Part shown: positions 46,594 through 54,129 of the stretch, in pieces
Layout of the letters: the number at the start of each line of letters is the position of its first letter
Position numbering within the stretch: the stretch's first letter is position 1
Assembly (NCBI RefSeq): GCF_000275845.1
Contig: NW_006766936.1
Span: forward strand, 171,924-226,052
Length of the DNA: 54,129 nt
Source of the DNA: Dichomitus squalens LYAD-421 SS1
Taxonomy: Eukaryota > Basidiomycota > Agaricomycetes > Polyporales > Polyporaceae
Direction: 5' to 3'
Notes under the pieces: model-generated
Told to the model about the DNA's origin: nothing
Seen by the model: the letters and a program-made list of their open reading frames with translations, nothing else
Database searches by the model: none
Position numbers and translations under genes: made by a program

Positions 46594-47418
46594 TCGGAAT
46601 GGGGTGGCCTAAGTTTGAGCTTGTTCTTGCTGCGTTGCAGACATCGTAGTGTCTACATGTTCTGATGCTGAGTCCGTGTCATTGTCTAGTTCTTCCGGAT
46701 GTTCCTGAATGTAGAGGAAGTCGTGGAGGGGGGTGACAGTTGCTTCATTGTCTCGAGGAGTGGGGTTGTCTTACAACAGGGGTGTAGCCTCAGTGGGCTC
46801 GTTCACTACGTCCGGTAGAGAACTGGTTCGATGGGTAGCAGGGCTATGGGGAGGGGAGGGGGCTGCTGTTCGACTGAGGGCCCAAGTTGTTCAGATGTAG
46901 GCTTCCTGCCTCTTCCGAGGCGCGTTTCTGGTTGTGACGTTGGGGCTGCTCTGTCTGTTGTATTGGTTGGGGCACAGGTGATTGGTGCAATTGTGCTTGT
47001 TCTATCCTTCTCTATTGAAGCTGATGTCACGTCAACTGTCTAGGTCGTACCGGTGAATGTGTTGGGCGCAATCGGTCCGCTGGATATTCATGCGGAGGGG
47101 TACCTAGTCTAGGTGAAAGTTGCGTAGAGTCTCTGAATTCTCAGAATCGTCGCTAGGAGATTTGTATTCGTTTTGAACGATGTGACAGTGAGACTCGTAA
47201 AGTTCCCTGGCCCCCACGAGTAGATGTAGGCGTTGGCAGTGTTCAGCGAAGTCTGGATCCAAAAGACTCTGTATGTTATGAAGATTCTCGGCCTGTTCGC
47301 GAATTTGAGCAGCAAAGTAGCTGGATCTGTGGCATCCTTCTAGGTCGTGGCTGATGGGTATGGGAGGAAAGGGCGGGCTGACGAGTCGTTGGAGGTTGTG
47401 AAGGATGTTGAAGACCGA
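46594..47418. other. Degenerate retrotransposon DNA
   Basis: No intact frame. The minus strand still reads as P/T/S-rich fragments, likely the 5' part of gag or its leader. Nothing more can be supported. Confidence 0.4.
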
Positions 47419-48087
47419 CTAATCTTGTTCAATAAGAACCTGGATGTGTGCTTGCTCAGAGATCGGAGCGAGGTGCAGGTGGTGGTTGGTGATATCATAC
47501 AACGCGCTGGCGTTGTCCCAAATTCTCGTCAGGAGGGAGAGGATGTCTAGTGGTTCAGGGCTCGGGGGGTTGCCTACCGACGATTCTTGTTTGGTGTTGA
47601 CAAGCGATGGTAGTTTGTCGTCCGCATTGTACCCGTCGTCACGGAGTACCCAATGCTCGAGTTTGTCAAGGATAGTGAATTCAAGGCTTGCCTGTGTTGA
47701 TGCCCAAGAGTTGATAGTTTGGCGATATTTGTTCCAAACTGGACTGTGAAGGACGGCTCGTGCGTGAGTCCTTCCAATTCGGTCAAGCATCCGTTGACGG
47801 ATGAGTTCGATAGCGGCCTGTTTCTGAGGCGTTGGTGCTACCGGTCGATTGAGGAGTAATCCTTTCTGGTAGGTTGCACATCTGTATGTGTCCTGTAGCT
47901 GCCATATCAAATGTTCGGCATCCTCTGGTCGGGCCTGGCACCGTATTAGGTTGAACACTCGATGTTTCTCGGGGGTGCGGTTGTGGTTATAGACGATTAT
48001 CTCATCGTCTGAGTATTCGACCGTAGTGTCATCACGGTTGTGCGTTCGTCGGAGTCGGTCTGCAAGTTGACGAACAAAGCGCGCCAC
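47419..48087 (-). CDS. Open frame in retrotransposon 5' region, unknown
   Basis: An uninterrupted 222-codon frame, unusual in this decayed surrounding. It is predicted helical and charged (FVRQLADRLRRTHNRDD; ARPEDAEHLIWQLQDTYRC; DKLEHWVLRDDGYNADDKL). It lies upstream of the gypsy gag on the same strand, so it may be an extra Gag N-terminal part or an accessory protein of that element. No motif identifies it. The first Met may not be the true start. Confidence 0.4.
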   Translation of the reverse strand: MARFVRQLADRLRRTHNRDDTTVEYSDDEIIVYNHNRTPEKHRVFNLIRCQARPEDAEHLIWQLQDTYRCATYQKGLLLNRPVAPTPQKQAAIELIRQRMLDRIGRTHARAVLHSPVWNKYRQTINSWASTQASLEFTILDKLEHWVLRDDGYNADDKLPSLVNTKQESSVGNPPSPEPLDILSLLTRIWDNASALYDITNHHLHLAPISEQAHIQVLIEQD

Positions 48088-48429
48088 AATGAGTCCTATC
48101 TAGGGTGTGGTAGAAGAACTTCTGTTCTAATGTTATGCTCAAGTACTAACACAAGTCTGTCCAGACTTATCACGCAGACTTATCCAAGTACACGGTGTAG
48201 CACACGGGGAAGAGAGTATCACACAAGTCCCTAGATTGAGTGATATAGGGATATAGGAGGTAATAAAGAGGAGAACAGAAGTGGGGGACCTCTACCGACT
48301 ACAGGCCTCCTTATATACTATGGGGTACTGACTGTATTAGGAAGGCGAAGGGAACCGACCAAAGTGGGGAGGTATGAGGAGACTGTAAAGGAACACGTCT
48401 GGTCAAGGCTGGGCCCAGTATAGCACACG

Positions 48430-48720
48430 GCCTAGGTCAGAGTCCTGCAATATAACCGAAAGGGGATAGAGGCAGGGTAGAGTCCTAAGTCTGGGCCAGA
48501 GTCGGGACATGTAACCGAAAATGGGAAAGGGTCAGGGCCAGGGTCGGGGTCTGGGTCAGGGTGAAGTAATATAGCCGAAAAGGGAAAGGCTCAGGCTCAG
48601 GGTCCGGTCATGTAGACGAAAGGGAAATGATTAGGGGAGAGAGCTGAGTCTGGGAATGTAGTTGTCAGGGGGCGGAATGGGAAATGATAGTGTACAGGCG
48701 GACAATGGAAGATGGGAGGG
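48430..48720. repeat. Degenerate minisatellite-like repeat
   Basis: Four to five imperfect units share the pattern (A/C)ATGTA(A/G)CCGAAA-GGGAAA followed by AGGG/CAGGGT-rich sequence. They start near 48448, 48509, 48562, 48605 and 48656, spaced about 45-60 bp. The unit is G-rich on the plus strand. It sits between the 47419-48087 frame and a minus-strand gag-like start. Confidence 0.5.
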
Positions 48721-48890
48721 TAAGCATAGGTCACTGAGGAGAGGAAGGGGGTTGAGCGTACACGAAGGCGACGGGGAGTAGTAGTCCAATAACAAAAAAG
48801 ATGGGGGGTGGGGCGTACCAACGGTAACAGCACCGCCGTGAGCTGGGCGAGCAGCTGTTGTTGCTTTTCGATGGGCGGAGTTCTGGGCAT
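48597..48890 (-). CDS. Short gag-like frame
   Basis: A 97-codon minus-strand frame opening MPRTPPIEKQQQLLAQLTAVLLPLVR, a Gln-rich helical start like that of several fungal retrotransposon Gag proteins. After the GTACG that follows LV it turns into P/T/H-rich, probably non-coding sequence. It may be a first exon or a broken 5' end of gag. Weak call. Confidence 0.25.
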   Translation of the reverse strand: MPRTPPIEKQQQLLAQLTAVLLPLVRPTPHLFCYWTTTPRRLRVRSTPFLSSVTYAYPPIFHCPPVHYHFPFRPLTTTFPDSALSPNHFPFVYMTGP

Positions 48891-49154
48891 GGTGTACGAG
48901 TTAGAAAAAATGTGGGGGTAACGGGTATGGTGGGGTTAGGTGACGCCTACAGCACCAGACCAGCAGCACCCCGACCTTTATAGATCCTCCGCTCCCCGAC
49001 TCTGCTTGCCCTAAACATCGCCGATCAAACTTGCTTCTTTTTCCATTTCCTTTCCCACATCCTCCGTTTCAACTTCTCCAAACTCCGCACGTGATCTGTT
49101 CCGGACTCCGGACTCTGGCCTCCACGATACTATAGGCCTCGAGGGCTTGGCTCT

Positions 49155-49760
49155 AAGGGGGGGATACTGTTACGCCCCGTGCCTAAGTCCCTCTGGATCT
49201 CCGTTGGACACCGCACTAACTCCGTCGGACCTCCGGACTTGCTTATGAATAGTTACTTATGTACTGGTTTCCGTCTCCTTCCCAGTCTCCAATAGGGGCT
49301 ATGTGAATTTCCAAGTGTCTGCCCTGTCTCTGCTGGAATGTCCATTTTTCTATATCAGTACCTAACGCCGCTTACATCACAGCTCCACTTAGCGTCGGTG
49401 TTCCGCCAACTCCGGTCGGACCTCCTCCCCCGATATCTCCGATTTGGACTTAAGGAACACCGGCTTCGTAGTATATAGACCTCCGGACTTAGTACAGTAT
49501 TCCTTAGTTCAGATATCTCGTTACCCAACTCCCTGTCTGTTACGCTACCTGTTATCTTATGACAATCTATTCTCTCTGTCTCCGTCCGTTCTCCATCCGC
49601 TCTCCGTTTGCTCTCCGTCTGATCTCCGGCTCCAAAATCAAGGGCATCCTCAGGATCCTCAGGGCATTGCCAATAGCTTCGCCAAAGTCCTCCCCCCGTG
49701 TCTGCCCGGTTCCGACTCTGATCTCCAGAACTCCGGAGCTCCGGCGGCACAGTCCTAACA
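49155..49760 (+). mobile_element. 3' LTR with polypurine tract, plus-strand element
   Basis: A polypurine run AAGGGGGGG followed by ATAC (49155-49167) immediately precedes TGTTACGCCCC at 49168. The LTR ends AGTCCTAACA at 49760, so it is 593 bp with TGTTA/TAACA inverted ends. Purine tract then LTR is the normal right end of an LTR retrotransposon. The two flanks (GATAC, GGTCG) differ, as expected if only the 3' end remains. It cuts the reverse transcriptase fragment that starts at 49761. Confidence 0.75.
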
Positions 49761-50262
49761 GGTCGCTACCAAAGATGAGGATATCATCTAGATACACCAT
49801 GATCTTTCCTTCGACAATGAGTTCCTTGAAGATGTCGTTCATGAACACAGAGAATGTGCTTGGGGAGCCGGTGAGTCCGAAGAACATGACCATAGGCTCG
49901 AAAAGCCCTTGGTTGGTAGTGAACGTAGCCTTCTATTTGTCGCCTGTCTTAATCTGGATGCTGTTGTAGCTCTGGCAGACGTCCAGTGCAGTGTAGATCT
50001 TGGTGTTCTTGAGTCGGTCCATGAGTTCCGCAATGAGCGGGAGCAGGTACTGATTCTTCACTGTGATGGCATTCAGTCGTCAGTAGTCTTGGGCCGGTTG
50101 CAGACTGCCATCCATCTTTTTGACAAAGAAGGGTGAGGACATCGGAGACTTCGACTCACGAATGCAACCTTTGGCCAGATTCTCCTGAAGAAACTTGTCA
50201 AGCTCAACTTGCTTGCTGGGTGTGTTGGCTGCAGTGGGCCTCAGAGGGGTCACAATGGCCTA
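49761..50262 (-). mobile_element. Ty3/gypsy reverse transcriptase fragment
   Basis: The minus strand reads EQ-like [21 protein letters not shown], then [33 protein letters not shown] and KIMVYLDDILIFGSDL. It therefore spans RT motifs from the start to the YLDD active site, with two stops. It ends abruptly at the 49760 LTR boundary, which must have inserted just after the active-site coding sequence. It belongs to a different gypsy lineage from the 43-46 kb element. Confidence 0.8.
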
Positions 50263-50269
50263 GGTCGAG

Positions 50270-50596
50270 CTCTGTAAGTCTTAAGGACTGCAGAGTCGAC
50301 TCAGGCGCAGATGATGGTGCACAGAGCACGTGGGAACTAGCTAACACGACCATACACTAAGTGGCGCTGGAATGGCACCAAACAGACCAGAAATGTGTAA
50401 GGTAGACACTAGTCTAGAGTGCAGTCAGATCTACAGTAATGGAAACTACTAGTGAAGGAAATGTGATATGTCCATTGAACTGGGAGTTGTGACTATACGA
50501 AAATTACTGTAGGTAGCGGACAGCGCAAACCATGTATGGCACAAAGCAGGACTTGGTGGTATTAAATTCGATGGCGCTACAGCACCGACTCCAACA
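50270..50596 (-). mobile_element. Probable 3' LTR of the copia element
   Basis: On the minus strand the purine-rich ATTAGGGGAGAG (50597-50608) follows the copia stop codon and leads into TGTTGGAGTCGG at 50596. The far end of this LTR is not clear; it must stop before the gypsy fragment that ends near 50262. Confidence 0.45.
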
Positions 50597-50608
50597 CTCT
50601 CCCCTAAT

Positions 50609-51414
50609 CTATAAAGTCCTCAATCTAAGCATCTTCACCATCTCAAGCACCTTGGGCTTGGGCAGCGACTTGGTCAGGATGTCTGCTGGCATGTCAGATG
50701 TACGCAGATGCACAATCTCAAGCCGACCCTTGGCCACCTCGTCTCTGAGCCAGTAGAAGCGCAGATCCAGATGCTTCATCCACCCATGATGCTCTGAGTT
50801 CTTCGCCACAGAGAGAGCAGAGAGATTGTTGATGCGAAGCCTGGAGGCAGAGGAGATGTCATAGCCAAATTCAGAGAGCAGGTTTTGCAACCAGAGCACC
50901 TCTTGGCCAGCTGACACCGCTGCAACAAACTCTACCTCTGTAGTGGAGAGAGCGACCAGAGACTGAAGGCGACTCGACCAGGGAATCACTCTAGTGCTCA
51001 TCTTGATCAAGTAGCCAGAGGTAGAGCGACCGGTGTCTGGGCAGCCTGCATGGTCTGCATCCGTGTAGGAGGTGAAGAGCTCTGAGTCCGACAAAGGGGA
51101 GTAGGTGAGCTTGTAGTCAAGGGTGCCCTTGATGTAGCGAAACAGGTGCTTGACTGCTTTCCAGTGGGTGATGCCAGGGTTCTGTGAAAAGCATGCGAGC
51201 CTGCCCACAGTGCGAGCTATGTCTGGGCGAGTTGCCACAGCGAGATAGAAGAGGGAATCCACCGCTTGATGGTAGGGAATGCTTTGCATCTCACGAATGT
51301 CAGAGGGTGAAGATGGGGCCATATCTGTGTTGAGGCGAAGGCCAGGATCCATGAGAGTGCCCACAGGGTCGCAGTTTGCAAACCCATACCGCTCGAGGAT
51401 GTCCAGGGCGTACT
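50609..51414 (-). mobile_element. Ty1/copia pol C-terminus (RNase H)
   Basis: The minus strand encodes the end of a copia polyprotein: KYALDILERYGFANCDPV, YHQAVDSLFYLAVATRPDIA, HWKAVKHLFRYIKGTLDYKL, then YTDADHAGCPDTGRSTSGYL and STTEVEFVAAVSAGQEVLWL, ending HLRTSDMPADILTKSLPKPK. These are the usual RNase H landmarks. No stop codon breaks it, so it is fairly young. The reverse transcriptase part is missing because a gypsy LTR entered at 51414/51415. Confidence 0.9.
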
Positions 51415-51847
51415 TGTTACGACTGACTGTCGAGCGAGTAAGTGGAGACGAGTGAGGCAGGCAGGAGCGCCGACGAGCTCTGATCACAGTGAGACTGGAG
51501 CGGAGCTCAACAGGCAGGACTGGAGACAAGTTGTGTATTGAGCGAAGTATCTATAGAGCGAAATACACGATGGCTTACCTGGAGACAAGAGGTCGAAACT
51601 AAAGTCTCCAGGTAGCAAGAGATCCGACTATATATGAGGAACGAACAATGGGCGCTAGAGAACAATAGCGTCGCCATGGGTACGGAGTACAAGGGATGTA
51701 GGACAATAGCGGTCATAGGGACAAAGGGAGCTGTTGTCCGTGTGTGGACAAAGGGAAACCGTAGCGAGTAGTGAACAATAAGGAAACGTATGAGGCAATG
51801 GTCTGAATCGAAAAGGAAACGTAGTGCCGTGAGGGCGGTTCGTGACA
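51415..51847 (-). mobile_element. 3' LTR of the minus-strand gypsy element
   Basis: 433 bp, same family and length as the solo LTR at 41744-42176, reversed. Its outer flank is GTACT inside copia coding sequence; its inner flank is the polypurine tract. So it is the downstream LTR of the element whose pol lies at 51874-53715. Confidence 0.88.
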
Positions 51848-51860
51848 GTACCCCCCTCCA
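51848..51860 (-). other. Polypurine tract of the gypsy element
   Basis: The minus strand reads TGGAGGGGGGTAC directly before the LTR start TGTCACG. This is the plus-strand primer site for reverse transcription, between the end of pol and the 3' LTR. Confidence 0.75.
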
Positions 51861-51873
51861 AAGGATCGTGTCC

Positions 51874-53715
51874 TCACGATCGAGGCTTTGAAGGAAACTT
51901 GGCGTAGAATTTCTTGACCAGCTGAGGGGCGCGCACCAGGTTTTCCGCCGGTTCCCAGCTGTTGTGCTCGTTACCCCAGCCTTTCCAGTGAATGAGGTAC
52001 TGGAGTTTCTTCCATCGGCCGAAGCGTCTTGAGTCAACGACTTCGTCAACCTTGTATTCTTCCTCCCCCTCCACTTCGAGAGGGGCTGGCTCGGGTGGAT
52101 GACGGCCTGGGAGATCACTGTGCTGGTGGGGTGTGAGGAGTGAGACATGGAAGACAGGGTGGATTTGCATGTCCTTGGGGAGTACCAGCTCGTAGGCCAG
52201 TGGTGCGACCTGTTTCTTGACCACATACGGTCCAGCCGGCCAATCTACGAGTTTTCGCGGCATCCCCGTGATACGCAGATTGCGGGTGTCGAGCCAGACC
52301 TTCTGTCCAGCTCCAATGGTTGGTAGTTCTTGAACGTGTTTGTCGAAGTGCTCCTTCATGCACTCGGCTGCCAAATCCAGTGCCGCGTTCGCGTCCTCTT
52401 GTGCCTTCTGTAGTTCTTCTCGCCATTCGTCAGCTGCTGGTACTTCCGTGTCGAGAACCAGAATGTGAAACTCCGGGTTGTATCCGTACATCAGGAAGAA
52501 GGGTGAGTAGCCAGTGGCCGAGTGAACCCATGAGTTGAAGGCAAACTCCGCGATTGGCAGCCAGTGGACCCAATCGTCTCATTGCAGAGAACAGAACATG
52601 CGGAGGTATGCTTCCAGCTCCTGGTTCCAGTGTTCGGACTGTCCATCGGTCTGAGGGTGGTATGCTGTAGATAGTGCACTCTCGATGCTGAGGCCCTTAA
52701 GGACTGCGCAGAACAACTTGCTTGAAAACTGCGGTCCTCGGTCTGAGATGATCTTCTGTGGGACTCTACGCAGTCGAACATGATCGCTGATGAGGTTCCA
52801 TGCAGCTCCTTCAGCGTCGACCTCCTCATCTATTGCAGCGAAGTGCACCATCTTGCTGTGCCGGTCTGCCATGATCTGAATGGCATTGTACTCGACTCCA
52901 GCCATCGTGACCTTGGGAAGCCCGACAATGAAGTCCATAGTCATGACACGCATTGGGCCATCCAGGATCTCATTTGGCTGCAGCAGTCCATATGGTTTCG
53001 TGCGCAATGTCTTCCCTCGATGGCAAGTGTAGCAAGTCCGTACGTAGTCCTTCACGAATTGAGCCATGCCGTACCAGTAATAGTTGTGCGACAGCAGCTC
53101 AACTGTCTTCCAAACTCCAGAGTGTCCTGCCAGAGGAGAGTCATGGTGAAGCCGTACCAGCTCAGTCCGCAACTTCTGACCGTTCGGAATGTAGATCTTG
53201 CCCTAATACTAGAGGAGATCCTGTTCGATGTTCCAATCGACCAGGTCATTTCGCAGTGCTGCAGGTCTGAGCTTCTTCACATGCTTCAGGGCTTCTACAA
53301 CTGCAGGTTCAAAGTTCTGACACTCCCTGATGCACTTCAGGAGGGTCTTGTCCGGTACAACCGCAAGGTGTCCTCATCGACTCATCAGGATATGGAACTA
53401 TTCAGGGCGGAGTACTGTTCAAGCCAGGTTGTCTTCACCATCACCGTGCTAATAGTCTGGTCGCCTCGACATTGCGTCTGCATGTCCGTTAGAGATATCA
53501 GGCTTGTGGGTGATGACAAAGTCAAACCGGGATAGGTACAAAGCCCATCGAGCTTGTCTGTGAGTGAGGTTCTGTGCCGTCCTTCAGTACTCGAGGTTCT
53601 TGTGGTCCAACTCAATCTCAAACTGGGAGGGGAGACCTTCGAGGTAGTGACGCCATGCCTGCAAGGCACGAATGATTGCGAGCATCTCCTTGTCGTAGAT
53701 CTCATAGTTCCGTTC
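51874..53715 (-). mobile_element. Ty3/gypsy chromovirus pol: RNase H end, integrase, chromodomain
   Basis: The minus strand reads from RNase H (53700 region) into integrase. The HHCC zinc-binding part is HHDSPLAGHSG then CYTCHRGK. The catalytic core has MDFIVGLP, SDRGPQF and QTDGQSEHWNQELE. The C-terminal part is GQKVWLDTRNLRI. A chromodomain follows (EEEYKVDEVVDSRRFGRWKKL, YLIHWKGWG, NSWEPAENL), marking a chromovirus that integrates in relation to histone marks. Stops at 52579-52581, 53203-53205 and 53209-53211 disable it. The left part of the element (gag, protease, RT, 5' LTR) is missing: another LTR begins at 53716. Confidence 0.9.
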
Positions 53716-54129
53716 TGTCACGAACCGCCCTCACGGCGCTATGTTTCCTTTTCGATTCGGACCACTGCCTCGTACGTTTCCTTATTGTTCACTACTCGCT
53801 ACGGTTTCCCTTTGTCCACACACGGACAATAGCTCCCTTTGTTCCCACGTCCGCTATTGTCCTACACCCCTTGTACTCCGTACCCATGGCGACGCTATTG
53901 TTCTCTAGCGCCCATTGTTCGTTCCCTGTATATAGCTGGATCCCTTGCTACCTGGAGACTCTAGTTTTGACCTCTTGTCTCCAGGTAAGCCATCGTGTAT
54001 TTCGCTCTGTAGATACCTCGCTCAATACACAACTTGTCTCCAGTCCTGCCTGTTGAGCTCCGCTCCAGTCTCACTGCGATCAGAGCTCGTCGGCGCTCCT
54101 GCCTGCCTCGCTCGTCTCCACTTACTCGC
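53716..54129 (+). mobile_element. LTR of the same gypsy family, cut by the window end
   Basis: It starts TGTCACGAACCGCCC and follows the 433-bp LTR to about base 414, where the window ends. It lies in opposite orientation to the LTR at 51415-51847 and interrupts the gypsy RNase H coding sequence. It is therefore a later insertion or the edge of a second element. Confidence 0.88.

Noticed and set aside
51507..52226. 239-codon minus-strand frame across the LTR and chromodomain region
   Set aside because: It runs through the LTR in a frame different from the chromodomain; a coincidental open frame.

Overview
The window reads as nuclear DNA of a filamentous basidiomycete, most likely an Agaricomycete of polypore type. 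Genes are intron-dense (introns about 45-80 nt, GT..AG, short CTNA-like branch sites) and sit close together on both strands. Several are recognisably fungal: mitochondrial aconitase, GAPDH with tiny 5' exons, eIF2-gamma, complex I B14, and a Ras GEF. The last 15 kb is a graveyard of LTR retrotransposons.

Layout. 1-640: a truncated solo LTR and a short hairpin-rich repeat. 1.3-38.0 kb: the gene-bearing part. In order it holds a medium-chain oxidoreductase (+), an F-box-like relic (-), a membrane-anchored coiled-coil protein (-), GAPDH (-), a Ras GEF (+), aconitase (+), a DUF1365 protein (+), a small unknown protein (-), an old yellow enzyme homologue (-), eIF2-gamma (+), a RING-CH membrane protein (-), an RRM-RS splicing-type protein (-), a PPR-like mitochondrial protein (+), a PDAP1/PP28 homologue (-), complex I B14/NDUFA6 (+) and a basic nuclear-type protein (-). 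Exon structures were built by reading splice sites on the DNA; the joined lengths of the recognised genes are multiples of three. 38.0-54.1 kb: solo LTRs with perfect target duplications, a 1.05-kb terminal-inverted-repeat element with a Pol III-like promoter inside, an N gap, decayed Ty3/gypsy and Ty1/copia fragments nested in each other, and more LTRs.

The genes do not form a biosynthetic cluster. They are mainly housekeeping: glycolysis, TCA cycle, respiratory chain, translation initiation, splicing and signalling. Two gene pairs share short divergent promoters (RRM-RS/PPR and PDAP1/B14).

Most worth a second look: (1) a 156-160-bp structured repeat in two opposite-strand copies, each combining a hairpin, a 55-nt intron-like segment and 15-nt direct repeats; (2) microexons of 5, 6 and 16 nt in GAPDH, the PDAP1 homologue and eIF2-gamma; (3) an N gap whose flanks share an apparently exact 411-bp overlap, probably an assembly artefact; (4) the TIR element with the tRNA-like promoter. 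I found no CRISPR array, no prokaryotic-type operon and no convincing intact tRNA gene.
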